Source: Nitrospira japonica
GTDB taxonomy: Bacteria; Nitrospirota; Thermodesulfovibrionia; UBA6902
DNA: 64,000 nt
NCBI GenBank assembly: GCA_020723105.1
Contig: DYJL01000001.1
Location: 124,001-188,000 of the forward strand
Direction: 5' to 3'
The notes under the pieces are model-generated. The model was given only the letters and a program-made list of their open reading frames with translations. It was not told the DNA's origin and did no database searches. The position numbers were made by a program, and so were the translations under genes. Positions 44,880 through 54,331 of the stretch are shown in pieces (positions within the stretch are counted from its first letter, which is position 1; each line of letters starts with the position of its first letter).

Positions 44880-46676
44880 ATGAATCAAAGGCATATTAAT
44901 TTACTGAAAATTATTAAGAGTTTTGGGAAAAAAAATAATGATATTGGCTTACTTAATGATAATGAGATAATTCAAATATGGGAAAAAGCACCAGATAGCT
45001 TTATCAAAATATCAGGACCAGTTCTTAAACCATTGAAGGAATATTATTTAAAAGCAATAGAAAACAGTGGATTCCCACACGAAATGAAGATAGCTCAGGA
45101 GATTTATGATTATTGGTATAAATTTTATATAGGTATAATTAAAGAGCAACGGATGAATCAAGCTAATAAATCAAAGGTTACATCATCTCAGGATCAACAT
45201 AAGCCCAATAAAACTCCTACAAATTATGGGAGGCAAATGAATGAACAAAAGTCACACCTTGAAGTTAATGTTGTAGAAGCTCCTGAAATGACATCAGCAT
45301 CGAAATCTCATGTTGTTGAAAATTCAAATAAAGCTGTAAAAGATACGCAGGCTATTGAAAAGAAGGAACCTCCTTTAAATATCCCAGCACCTACATCAAT
45401 ACAACTAGCTCCAAATCAAGCTCCCAATTTACGTCCCACTCAAAATAAACCAGTCGAGCCAATAATTAAACCATTACAGATTTCCATAAAGAATGGCAAT
45501 GTTGGCCAGGAATACGATCACCAGATTTCAATTAATGAAGACAGTATAGATAATGACAAGGAAATTGAATACAGCATTCTTGGACTGCCACCTGTTGGTG
45601 GACTTATGTTTGATTCTAAAACTCGTTCCATAACAGGTACACCTGAAAAAGCAGGTGAATATATTATTCATATTATAAGGCGGAACAATTCAACAGGTGA
45701 TAAAAGAGAGGCTGATTTTAAATTTATAATTAACCCTGACCCTCGTTCTTTATGGAAAGTTCTTGAGCCTGAAGATATGACTGATTATAAGAAACATGAA
45801 GATTGTCAAAGGATAGATCTGAAAACGAGAAGAATTATTGCAGCAAGCAAGAGAGGACGCTCACATGAGCATGCAGCAAAATATCGTGACGATGACTTTT
45901 ATATTGATAGCCTTAATACTGGATGGAGCATTATTGCTGTCGGGGATGGTGCAGGCTCTGCAGAGTTATCAAGAGTAGGTTCAAAGATTGCATGTGATGC
46001 TGTTGTATCTATCATTAGGGACAAGTTGAATGAATTAAATGGTAAAGTATTTGAGGATAAACTAATTAAATATATAAAGACAGGTAAAGACGAACCTATA
46101 CGCTTGGATCTTTATAATATTATTGGCAGCGCTGCATTTGAAGCAGCAAAAAAAATAAAGCAGGAAGCAAGAGATAGAAATTATATACCTCAAAAAGGAT
46201 CTCCAGAAGATGCCTTTGCAACAACCCTACTGATAGCGATACATAAGGAGTTTGATGTTGGCCACTTTTTTGCTGGTTTTTGGATTGGTGACGGTGGCTT
46301 GGCAATATATAATGAAAATGATTCAGTTAATCTTCTTGGCATTCCTGACAGCGGTGAATTTGGAGGTCAGACAAGATTTTTAACAACACCAAATATCATT
46401 ACAAATAATGAAGAACTATCAAAACGTATACGATTTGCTTTAGTTGATAATTTTACTGCTCTTTTTGTTATTACCGATGGAGTTACTGATCCAAAATTTG
46501 AAACTGATAATAATTTAATAAACATAGACTACTGGAATAATCTGTGGAAGGAGTTAATTGATCCTAAACAGGCGGATATTCTTTCAGATGAAGAGCCGGA
46601 AAAGAAGCTTCTTAATTGGCTGAATTTCTGGTCCCCGGGGAACCATGATGATAGAACAATTGCTATATATTATTAG
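44880..46676 (+). CDS. PP2C-family phosphatase with Ig-like (He_PIG) domain
   Basis: 598 residues, no signal peptide. Residues 1-90 are a helical N-terminal region, then a Pro/Lys/Asn-rich linker, a putative Ig-like domain around 200-285 (LGLPPVGGLMFDSKTRSITG, TPEKAGEYII) and a PP2C catalytic domain from about 320. The catalytic Asp-containing motifs are VGDGAGSAELSRVGS, ATTLLIA, GFWIGDGGLAIY and TDGVTD, with HDDRTIAI at the end. Should dephosphorylate targets of the adjacent kinases. The Ig-like domain in a cytoplasmic phosphatase is unusual. Confidence 0.88.
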   Translation: MNQRHINLLKIIKSFGKKNNDIGLLNDNEIIQIWEKAPDSFIKISGPVLKPLKEYYLKAIENSGFPHEMKIAQEIYDYWYKFYIGIIKEQRMNQANKSKVTSSQDQHKPNKTPTNYGRQMNEQKSHLEVNVVEAPEMTSASKSHVVENSNKAVKDTQAIEKKEPPLNIPAPTSIQLAPNQAPNLRPTQNKPVEPIIKPLQISIKNGNVGQEYDHQISINEDSIDNDKEIEYSILGLPPVGGLMFDSKTRSITGTPEKAGEYIIHIIRRNNSTGDKREADFKFIINPDPRSLWKVLEPEDMTDYKKHEDCQRIDLKTRRIIAASKRGRSHEHAAKYRDDDFYIDSLNTGWSIIAVGDGAGSAELSRVGSKIACDAVVSIIRDKLNELNGKVFEDKLIKYIKTGKDEPIRLDLYNIIGSAAFEAAKKIKQEARDRNYIPQKGSPEDAFATTLLIAIHKEFDVGHFFAGFWIGDGGLAIYNENDSVNLLGIPDSGEFGGQTRFLTTPNIITNNEELSKRIRFALVDNFTALFVITDGVTDPKFETDNNLINIDYWNNLWKELIDPKQADILSDEEPEKKLLNWLNFWSPGNHDDRTIAIYY

Positions 46677-46693
46677 CTGGCTGGAGATAAAAA

Positions 46694-48157
46694 ATGGCCG
46701 GAATTAAAAAAATTACAACAACAACTGGAGAAATAATAGAATACGTGGACGATATTATTGGTGCGGGAGGAATGAAGGATGTATATTTTACTCCTGACAA
46801 GAAAAATGTTGTTGCTTTCTATAGAAAGCCTTTGGATTATAATTCTAAGGAAAGGCTCGAAAATATTATAGGTAAATATAACCCTACAACTGATCCCTCG
46901 ATAGGTCTTTTTTGGGAAGATCTGTATTGCTGGCCCAAGAAAATAGTTATAAATGGTGACAAATGTGGAATTGTGGCGCCTGCATATAAAAAACATTTCT
47001 TTTTTGAAGCTGGCTTTAATAAAACCAAGGAAAAAAATGGAAGATGGTTCTCGTCACCTAAACTGAGGAAAATGCTTGATCCTACCGAAAGAGGTAATTG
47101 GAACAGTTACTTGCGTATAGCTATTCTTGTCAGCAGGGCTGTAGGAAGAATGCATGCTGCAGGGTTGGCTCACTCAGACCTTTCTTACAATAATGTACTC
47201 ATAGATCCGAAAGGCGGGCATGCTGCTATCATCGATATTGATAGTTTAGTCGTTCCGGATAAATATCCTCCTGAGGTTCTTGGAACGCCTGATTTTATCG
47301 CACCTGAAGTTCTACAAAATTTGAAATATCCCTTTAAAGATAAAAGGAGGATATATCCTTCAATAAGGACAGACCGTTATGCTCTTGCTGTTCTTATTTA
47401 TATGTATTTGCTCTGCCGGCATCCGTTAAGGGGAGGAAAAAATCATGATCTTGATCCTGCCATTGACGAACGTCTTATGATGGGTGAAAAGGCTTTATTT
47501 ATAGAACATCCCGCAGATAAGAGCAACAGACCTAAAGAGAAACCCCCTGCATATATGCCTTGGATAGATGTTGAAAAGATACCATACACTATTTGTGGCC
47601 CATACCTGAAGGAGCTTTTTGATAAAGTTTTTATTGATGGTTTACATAATCCGAATAATAGACCCTATGCTGGTGCCTGGGAAGAAGCTCTCATAAAAAC
47701 AGTTGACTTGCTTCAACCATGCAAAGGACCTTCATGTGAACAAAAATGGTTTGTTTTTGATAATCGGTTGAAGCCCAGATGTCCTTTCTGCGGTTGGGAA
47801 TTTAAAGGACAATTGCCTATATTGAATCTCTATTCAATGAGAAAAAAAGGCAATTACGGACCAGATAATCATAGACTTATGGTATATCACAATCAATATC
47901 TCTATCCTTGGCATGCGAATCGCAAGATAATCCCTAATGAGAAATTGTCACAGTCTGATAAAAAGCCTGTTGGCTATTTTGTTTTGCATAATGGCAAGTG
48001 GGTTTTGGTTAATCAGAACTTGCCGAATATGAAGGATATTACAGAAAACAAGGCCGTCCCTAACAATTCAATGGTTGAGTTAAAAGATGGTAAACAGATT
48101 CTTCTTTCAAATGAAGAAGGCGGGAGGCTCATTTTAGTTCAGATGTTAAATGCTTAA
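46694..48157 (+). CDS. Ser/Thr kinase of TerY-P type, zinc ribbon C-terminal
   Basis: 487 residues. The N-lobe has IIGAGGMKDVYF as glycine loop and VVAFYRK as the Lys strand. The catalytic loop is HSDLSYNNV (His at ~160, HSD in place of HRD), and the metal-binding segment IIDIDSLVV stands for DFG, as usual in this kinase group, followed by GTPDFIAPEVL. A CPFCGWEF zinc ribbon (CEQKW partner) and a C-terminal FHA-like or strand-rich domain (VLHNGKWVLVNQNL) follow. Paired with the PP2C gene. Confidence 0.88.
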   Translation: MAGIKKITTTTGEIIEYVDDIIGAGGMKDVYFTPDKKNVVAFYRKPLDYNSKERLENIIGKYNPTTDPSIGLFWEDLYCWPKKIVINGDKCGIVAPAYKKHFFFEAGFNKTKEKNGRWFSSPKLRKMLDPTERGNWNSYLRIAILVSRAVGRMHAAGLAHSDLSYNNVLIDPKGGHAAIIDIDSLVVPDKYPPEVLGTPDFIAPEVLQNLKYPFKDKRRIYPSIRTDRYALAVLIYMYLLCRHPLRGGKNHDLDPAIDERLMMGEKALFIEHPADKSNRPKEKPPAYMPWIDVEKIPYTICGPYLKELFDKVFIDGLHNPNNRPYAGAWEEALIKTVDLLQPCKGPSCEQKWFVFDNRLKPRCPFCGWEFKGQLPILNLYSMRKKGNYGPDNHRLMVYHNQYLYPWHANRKIIPNEKLSQSDKKPVGYFVLHNGKWVLVNQNLPNMKDITENKAVPNNSMVELKDGKQILLSNEEGGRLILVQMLNA

Positions 48158-48340
48158 CAATATATTTTGCTTGATTATAAAGTCAGAAGCCATCATGCTT
48201 GTGAAGACAGAAATCCGTATAAGTTCTAGCTCATTCAAGTTCTGATTGATAGCTGTTATGTTATTTGTTCCTTGATGTAGCAGTCTAACTAATAGATGAT
48301 CTCGAGTGATTAAATATGGCTGAACCGATAATATCTCCTT

Positions 48341-49513
48341 ATGCAACACAATAATTATAAAACCGTTAAAGCAACAAATGGTGACATGATAGAGTATGAA
48401 ATAAAAAGTTTCGATTTAGGAATGAAGGATGTGCACTTTTCCTCAGACAACAAACATGTTGTTGCGTTTTATAGAACACGCTCTGACTATTTAAGAAAAA
48501 GGCTTGAAAATCTGATTTACAAATATAATCCTACTTCTCATTCTGAGGCAGGGACCTATTGGGAAAACCTCTTTTTATGGCCTACTCACATTATTGATGA
48601 TAAAAGATTGGGTTATGTTGTCCCAGTTTATCCAAAGCACTTCTTTTTTACTGCAGGATTTAATAGAAATAAGGAAAAAAATGGAAGGTGGTTCTCGTCA
48701 CCTAAACTGAGAAAAATGCTTGACCCTTCTGAAAGAGGTGATTGGAGAGGTTATATGAATATATGCATTCTGATTAGTAGAGCTATACGCAGAATGCATT
48801 CTATAGGACTTACTCACTCAGACCTTTCTTACAATAATGTACTCATAGATCCAAAGGGTGGACATGCTTGTATTTTAAACTTCGATGAGTTTATTGTGCC
48901 TGGAGAACATCCACTGGAGGTTATTGGAACGCCTGATTTTATCGCTCCTGAAGTTTTACAAACTATGAAATATCCTTTTAAAGATATAAGGAGGAAATAT
49001 CCTTCAATAAGGACAGACCGTTATGCTCTTGCTGTACTAAATTATGAATTACTTCTCTGCCGCCATCCGTTAAGGGGAGGAAAAAAACATGATCTTGATC
49101 CTGCCATAGACGAACGTCTTATGATGGGTGAAAGGGCTTTATTTATAGAACATCCCGCAGATACGAGCAACAGACCTGAAGAGAAACCCCCTGCATATAT
49201 GCCTTGGATAGATGTTGAAAAGATACCATACACTATTTGTGGCCCATACCTGAAGGAGCTTTTTGATAAAGTTTTTATTGATGGTTTACATAATCCACAT
49301 GAGAGACCCTATGCTGATGCGTGGGAAGAGGCATTGATTAAAACGGTTGACTTGCTTCAGCCTTGTGGCGATTCATCCTGCGAGCAGAAGTGGTTTCTGT
49401 TCGATAACAGTACCAAGCCAAAGTGTCCTTTCTGCGGCTGGGAATTCACAGGACAATTGCCAATTGAAGGATCTTACAAAGAAGAATCCTGTTCGGATGA
49501 ACTTTATCTTTGA
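48341..49513 (+). CDS. second Ser/Thr kinase, C-terminally truncated paralogue
   Basis: 390 residues, very close to the kinase at 46694; 118 consecutive bases are identical (47535-47652 and 49179-49296). Kinase motifs HSDLSYNNV and GTPDFIAPEVL are kept, but the DFG-equivalent IIDIDSL has become ILNFDEF, losing the first Asp, and the glycine loop is shortened (FDLGMKDVHF). The zinc ribbon (CEQKW, CPFCGWEF) is present and the C-terminal domain is gone, leaving a remnant at 49531. No Shine-Dalgarno. Possibly inactive or regulatory. Confidence 0.82.
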   Translation: MQHNNYKTVKATNGDMIEYEIKSFDLGMKDVHFSSDNKHVVAFYRTRSDYLRKRLENLIYKYNPTSHSEAGTYWENLFLWPTHIIDDKRLGYVVPVYPKHFFFTAGFNRNKEKNGRWFSSPKLRKMLDPSERGDWRGYMNICILISRAIRRMHSIGLTHSDLSYNNVLIDPKGGHACILNFDEFIVPGEHPLEVIGTPDFIAPEVLQTMKYPFKDIRRKYPSIRTDRYALAVLNYELLLCRHPLRGGKKHDLDPAIDERLMMGERALFIEHPADTSNRPEEKPPAYMPWIDVEKIPYTICGPYLKELFDKVFIDGLHNPHERPYADAWEEALIKTVDLLQPCGDSSCEQKWFLFDNSTKPKCPFCGWEFTGQLPIEGSYKEESCSDELYL

Positions 49514-49530
49514 GATAAAGGAATAAACAG

Positions 49531-49593
49531 ATGCTGCTTTCCGATGAAGAAGGTGGAAGGCTTATGTTAGTACAGATAGCGAATACAGATTAA
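49531..49593 (+). pseudogene. remnant of the kinase C-terminal domain
   Basis: This 20-codon stretch reads LLSDEEGGRLMLVQIANTD, matching ILLSNEEGGRLILVQMLNA at the end of the first kinase. The bases for the ~110 residues in between are missing, so an internal deletion shortened kinase 2. Confidence 0.8.
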
Positions 49594-49611
49594 AATTGAG
49601 TCAACTACTAA

Positions 49612-50235
49612 ATGAAAAAGTTGCCTGTTTATATTCTTTTGGAGACATGCGGAGGCTTAACTGGAGGACCTCAAAGATGTGTACAAAATGCTTTGCATAT
49701 GATGACGCTATTTTTAAAGGGAGACCAGCATGCAGTTAACACAGTTTATTTGAGTATTATTTCTTATAATTCTTATGCTGAGCAAGTTGTTCCATTAACA
49801 GATTTATCTTCTTTCGATGTGCCTAAGATTATCGGGCATGGCACTATAGCATTGGGAGAGGCAATTAAACTATTGTATGAAAAAATAGATACAGAGATCA
49901 ATGACAATTATTGTGCACCTCTTGTATTCATAGTAACATATCGTGGAGTATCGACTGACAATTGGCAGCCTGCGGCCATTGAACTAATGAAAAGAAAGTA
50001 TTTTGCTATTACTTTCTTTGCTGGATTCCAAGGTGATCCGGACGTATTCAGACATTATACAGATATGATTATTAGGATTCAGTATGCTAATGCTGATCTT
50101 TACAATGCTTTATTTTATTGGATAACTGAAATAATCATTGATTATAGCAAAAACTTAAGCCTGGAGTTAGAAGAAGTTGTAGATCTTCATAAATATTTAC
50201 CACCAAACGAATTAGAGATAATAAGTATTAGGTAA
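49612..50235 (+). CDS. TerY-like protein with destroyed MIDAS
   Basis: 207 residues that align along their full length with the TerY at 43217 (KLPVYILLE, VYLSIISYNSYAEQVVPLTDLSSF, STDNWQPAA). The metal site is lost: DVSGSM has become ETCGGL and MTDGNP has become VTYRGV. The frame is intact, so it may serve as a non-metal-binding partner rather than being a pseudogene. The tail YLPPNELEI is a degenerate form of the LPPPP motif. No Shine-Dalgarno. Confidence 0.75.
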   Translation: MKKLPVYILLETCGGLTGGPQRCVQNALHMMTLFLKGDQHAVNTVYLSIISYNSYAEQVVPLTDLSSFDVPKIIGHGTIALGEAIKLLYEKIDTEINDNYCAPLVFIVTYRGVSTDNWQPAAIELMKRKYFAITFFAGFQGDPDVFRHYTDMIIRIQYANADLYNALFYWITEIIIDYSKNLSLELEEVVDLHKYLPPNELEIISIR

Positions 50236-50245
50236 ATAAATATAT

Positions 50246-52501
50246 ATGACAAAAGAAAGCCTGCAATATAAAATAGATAGTTCAAAAAATGGCGATGTCC
50301 TTGAAATACCATATGGGGAGTTTCATGAATCGATTATCATTAAAAAGCCAATAACAATAAAAGGTGATCGCTATCCTATTGCAATTGCAGGTGGTTCTCC
50401 TACTGTAACAATACAAAGCAAAGATGTTGTGCTTGACAATGTTCATATTATAAATTCTGAAGATGATGGTGTCTGCCTTTCTGTACAAAAAGATTGTAAG
50501 CCAAATTTCAAGGATGTTTATTTAAAAGGCAAAGTGCAGGGATTAGAAGATGAAGAAGGTGAATGGGAGATACCAAATAGTTTGGAATTGTCAATAATTC
50601 CTGAAAAAACAACTATAAATAAATTTATTATATCTACGCCAGTTCCCATAAAAATATATTCATCAAACCTTGATGATATTACCTGTCATCCAGATAAACT
50701 CCAGACTGGAATTAACGAGGTTGAAATAAACATAAAAGAAATAAGACGAGGACTTCTGATTCATGGTGATCTGGTTATTGAAACATTAAGAAATAAGTTA
50801 ATGAGAAAGATTGCTGTTAGTGGTAATACGATTAATGAACACGTGGATACAAGTACGTTTGACGGTAAATTAATATGGGAATGTGAATCCAACGAAATTG
50901 GCATCAATACTGTATTTCTAAAAAATATACCTACTGGTAGGCTGGGTAACCCATACGAATTCATTGTAAATATTGATGACGGAGATAATTGTGATATATC
51001 AGTCGATAATCTTCCTGATGGACTTAGATTTAATTCTACAATTGCGCCACATAAAATACAGGGAATTCCTAGGGTTTATGGAAGTTTTAATTTGAAATGG
51101 ATGTTCAAGATTAATGAAAAAGAATACGAACGTACTGCCAAATTAGTTGTTGAGGATAAGATTCCGCTTAAAATTGAAAAGTTGCCTGATCCTATTATTA
51201 TAGATGAAAACAAACCAGTTAATATTCAATGCAAAGTTGTCAGCAGTAACTCTTCTGATATTACATATCAATTAACAGACAAATTACCAAGGGGACTAAT
51301 CTTTGATGATAAGACAGGAATAATTAATGGTCTTATTGCTGATCATGGTAAATATAAAGTCGCTCTCAAAATTAGTGATGGAGCGAGTGATTTGGTTTGT
51401 AACCTAAACATATTTGTCTTACCAGAAAAGCCTTTAAAAGTAAATATGGAAAAGATATATAGGGTTTATCAAAAACGAGATTTAGTAATCCCTATTGTCA
51501 TAGAAAATGCAGAAAAATTGTCACCTAAGGTAAAGCTTAAAAACCAACCTGACAAGATATATTTTGATGATACCTCCTATCATATTAAAGGAATTCTTAA
51601 TGATGTAAAAGATTATAAATTTGCTATAGAGGTTATTGATACTTATAATCGATCGATAACGGAATCCTTATGTATAAAGTGCATTGACGAACCCCAAATT
51701 GTATGGAATACTCCTGACACAATTGAAGTTGCGGGAATAAGAGGAACCAATGCCGATTGTCAAATTATGGCCACAATAATTGGTAATCAAAAGGCACAAT
51801 TAAAATATTCTTGCATCAGTAACATGCCCCATAATATTCAATTACATGAAAACGGCTTCTTGAACATAAAAATACTCTACAACAAGTCTGAAAAAGTAAT
51901 GATTAAAGCAGAATATGAAGTTTTTTTCAGTGAAAAAGAATTTAAGGTAGAGACCAAAATCAAAAAGGAATTAAAAAAATCATTGCCTGGTACGGTATTT
52001 AATGAATACGATCAGAATCAATTGCCCGAATATTCTTTCAAAGATCAGCTGAAAGAGGGGAAAGTCAGTCAACCATATAAGGACACTTGCTTAACTAACA
52101 GTAAGGGAAATAATAAAGATATAAATATTATATTGACAGGTTTGCCAAATGGTCTTAAATATAATGCTGTATTAAATGTAATCGAGGGGATTCCACAAGA
52201 GGATGGTATTTTTACAATATCAATTGTTGACAATAATAAATTAATAACCAAAAAAATATTGCTTAAGATAAGTAAAGAATTATTTGAAAAGATGTCCAAA
52301 CCAAAAGATAAAGACAATACCACTGATATGAAAAACAGAGGAAAAGATACCAGCCTTGGTTCGGCTTTTAAAACATCCTATGAAACAAAAGCAGATGATT
52401 TGAATAAACATGTTAGTAAATCTCCTGAATCGCCATCCAAAAAGGAAAAAAAAGAAAATCAACTCGGAGGCGCTTTTGGTAATTATAAGAAGACTGAGTG
52501 A
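50246..52501 (+). CDS. beta-helix plus multiple Ig-like domain protein
   Basis: 751 residues, no signal peptide and no membrane helix. Residues ~1-90 read like a right-handed beta-helix start (SKNGDVLEIPYGEFHESIII, PITIKGDRYPI). From ~235 on there are several putative Ig/cadherin-like domains of the He_PIG kind: NLPDGLRFNS, KLPRGLIFDDKTGIINGL and GLPNGLKYNAVLNVIEGIP. The last ~70 residues are low-complexity Lys/Ser-rich with LGSAFKTSYE and LGGAFGNYKK. The same Ig-like type is in the PP2C at 44880, suggesting pairing. Function unknown. Confidence 0.7.
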   Translation: MTKESLQYKIDSSKNGDVLEIPYGEFHESIIIKKPITIKGDRYPIAIAGGSPTVTIQSKDVVLDNVHIINSEDDGVCLSVQKDCKPNFKDVYLKGKVQGLEDEEGEWEIPNSLELSIIPEKTTINKFIISTPVPIKIYSSNLDDITCHPDKLQTGINEVEINIKEIRRGLLIHGDLVIETLRNKLMRKIAVSGNTINEHVDTSTFDGKLIWECESNEIGINTVFLKNIPTGRLGNPYEFIVNIDDGDNCDISVDNLPDGLRFNSTIAPHKIQGIPRVYGSFNLKWMFKINEKEYERTAKLVVEDKIPLKIEKLPDPIIIDENKPVNIQCKVVSSNSSDITYQLTDKLPRGLIFDDKTGIINGLIADHGKYKVALKISDGASDLVCNLNIFVLPEKPLKVNMEKIYRVYQKRDLVIPIVIENAEKLSPKVKLKNQPDKIYFDDTSYHIKGILNDVKDYKFAIEVIDTYNRSITESLCIKCIDEPQIVWNTPDTIEVAGIRGTNADCQIMATIIGNQKAQLKYSCISNMPHNIQLHENGFLNIKILYNKSEKVMIKAEYEVFFSEKEFKVETKIKKELKKSLPGTVFNEYDQNQLPEYSFKDQLKEGKVSQPYKDTCLTNSKGNNKDINIILTGLPNGLKYNAVLNVIEGIPQEDGIFTISIVDNNKLITKKILLKISKELFEKMSKPKDKDNTTDMKNRGKDTSLGSAFKTSYETKADDLNKHVSKSPESPSKKEKKENQLGGAFGNYKKTE

Positions 52502-52516
52502 TATGTAAGGTTTCTT

Positions 52517-52996
52517 ATGGGTTATATTCAAAACAACCTCATTCCCGGTGAAAAGATTTTGCATTCAGCAAAGTTACACTGGATAGTATTCTTAAGGCCT
52601 GCATTGTTAATTATACTACTGTTAGGGGTCTTCAGTAGCGAATCCTTTGCTTATAGCAGTCAAATGTTTTTATCAAGGAACATTATCGGGTTTGTAAAAA
52701 ATGTATTATTAGTAATTACTCTATATTCATCGATCGTTTCTATTGTAGATTATGTTACATCAGAATTCGGTGTTACTAACAAAAGAGTTATTGCCAAAAT
52801 TGGCTTTATTCAAAGGAATTCAGTCGAGATATTATTAAAAAAAGTTGAGGGTATTCAGGTAAAGCAGAGTATATTAGCACGTATGCTTGGGTATGGTACT
52901 ATAATTATTACCGGCACAGGTGGGCTCCATGATCCATTTCACAAAATATCTAATCCTTTATTGTTTCGCAGAAAAGTCCAGGAACAGATACCATAA
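52517..52996 (+). CDS. bacterial PH-domain (bPH2) membrane protein
   Basis: 159 residues: IPGEKILHSAKLHWIVF, two membrane segments (about 29-45 and 60-85), then the PH-like strand block TSEFGVTNKRVIAKIGFIQRN, ILLKKVEGIQVKQSILARMLGYGTIIITGTGG, typical of YdbS/YdbT-like proteins. Acts at the inner membrane; a lipid-reading or scaffold role in the island is inference. Confidence 0.85.
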   Translation: MGYIQNNLIPGEKILHSAKLHWIVFLRPALLIILLLGVFSSESFAYSSQMFLSRNIIGFVKNVLLVITLYSSIVSIVDYVTSEFGVTNKRVIAKIGFIQRNSVEILLKKVEGIQVKQSILARMLGYGTIIITGTGGLHDPFHKISNPLLFRRKVQEQIP

Positions 52997-53011
52997 ATTA
53001 CCGATTGTAAT

Positions 53012-53365
53012 ATGGTTACACTTGAGAAATATCTTTTCGCTCATAGTACAATGAGGTATAATTGGGCTTTATTACAAAAAGGTCAGATTCCGTTAAGGCC
53101 CAATGGTACTCATTATGCAAGGGCTCCCTTTAATAGGCATTATTGTTCATCTATATTCATATGGCATGATGGAGCATTACCATGGAGAGATAGGACTGTA
53201 GTTATAGATCCTTGCTGGAGAATTGCTACTCAATGCCATAAGGCAATAATAATCCTGAAAGAAATGGGAATTTGTTTATATGACATAGGATATTATTTTA
53301 CAACGCATATACATTGGTCCCTTATTAGGCGAGTTGTTGAACGGCTATTCAAACGCTCCTTATAG
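53012..53365 (+). pseudogene. fragment resembling a metallo-beta-lactamase-fold N-terminus
   Basis: 117 residues. RTVVIDPCWRIATQCH, EMGICLYDIGYYFTTHIH align with the start of MBL-fold proteins (strand-IDPG, then DIxxxxxTHxHxDH), but the second Asp-His pair is absent (THIHWSLI) and the frame stops soon after. I read it as a truncated remnant; an intact short protein cannot be excluded. Confidence 0.4.
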
Positions 53366-53478
53366 TGATCTATGTCAGGATGTGGCATCTACAATTGAAC
53401 AAAGGATCTATTCATTTACAGCAGACTTTAATAACTAATTATGCTGACTAAATGGAACTATAAGATCACGATATAAAG

Positions 53479-54288
53479 ATGTCGTTACCAAATATATATT
53501 ATGAATGTAGCGGTTCTCATAATAGAGAAAAAGAGACTATTGTATTTCTTCACGGTAAACTGTCTGGTAGGGGAGTGGAACGACCTGCACTTCATTGTGC
53601 TCCCTTTTTGCGCGAAATTGTTTGTAAATCAAACCTTCGTGTAGTTATGCTGGAATATCATTTGCTTTTTAAAGATATTCTTGATGAGCCATTAAGCATG
53701 AAGCTTGGTAGTATTTCAGGTCAATTATATGAATCAGTTGCGGAAATTATGGCTAAGCATGATAAGGTAACCTTTATGGCATATTCTTTCGGATGTTTTA
53801 TGCTTGCAAAGTTGTTAAAAACGAAATTAAATAATGTAGATAAAATAATACTTATTGCGCCTGTAATGCCAAAATCTATAATAGAGGTCCAATCACCAAT
53901 TATTTCTGAATTGCCATCTATTATTATCTGGGGTACACACGACAATTATGCAAAGAAAGTTGAGTTGTTAAGATTGTATTTTCCTAAGGCAAGTTATGCC
54001 CCTATTGAGGGCGGGAATCACCTATATTATCTTATGCCTAGCCCCATGGACAGGTTTGATGAAAATCCTGCTACGATTTCTCGTGAATATCAGTGCAAAT
54101 ATACAGCAGAAAAAATTACTAATTATTTAAATATCAAAGAGAATGATGAATGTATGAAATATAGAATCTTGGAAAAAACATTAGATAAATGTGTTGATCT
54201 TACAACAATATATTATAGTAAGTTGAGCGAGGCACAGTTGCTTTATAAGAGATACGATCAGCAAAATTTTAATGGCGTATTAAATTGA
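53479..54288 (+). CDS. alpha/beta hydrolase
   Basis: 269 residues. TIVFLHGKLSG is the oxyanion-hole strand, MAYSFGCFM the nucleophile elbow (Ser ~102), IIIWGTHDN offers the acid and EGGNHLYY the His, a complete triad. The C-terminal ~50 residues are a helical extension (YSKLSEAQLLYKRYD). The substrate is unknown; family members include esterases and thioesterases. Confidence 0.82.
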   Translation: MSLPNIYYECSGSHNREKETIVFLHGKLSGRGVERPALHCAPFLREIVCKSNLRVVMLEYHLLFKDILDEPLSMKLGSISGQLYESVAEIMAKHDKVTFMAYSFGCFMLAKLLKTKLNNVDKIILIAPVMPKSIIEVQSPIISELPSIIIWGTHDNYAKKVELLRLYFPKASYAPIEGGNHLYYLMPSPMDRFDENPATISREYQCKYTAEKITNYLNIKENDECMKYRILEKTLDKCVDLTTIYYSKLSEAQLLYKRYDQQNFNGVLN

Positions 54289-54331
54289 GGACAATTAATA
54301 CAAGTCCAAGCAATTAACTAAGGAGGAATAT

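Noticed and set aside
48146-48349. Minus-strand ORF between the two kinase genes
   Set aside because: No ribosome site or protein-like pattern.
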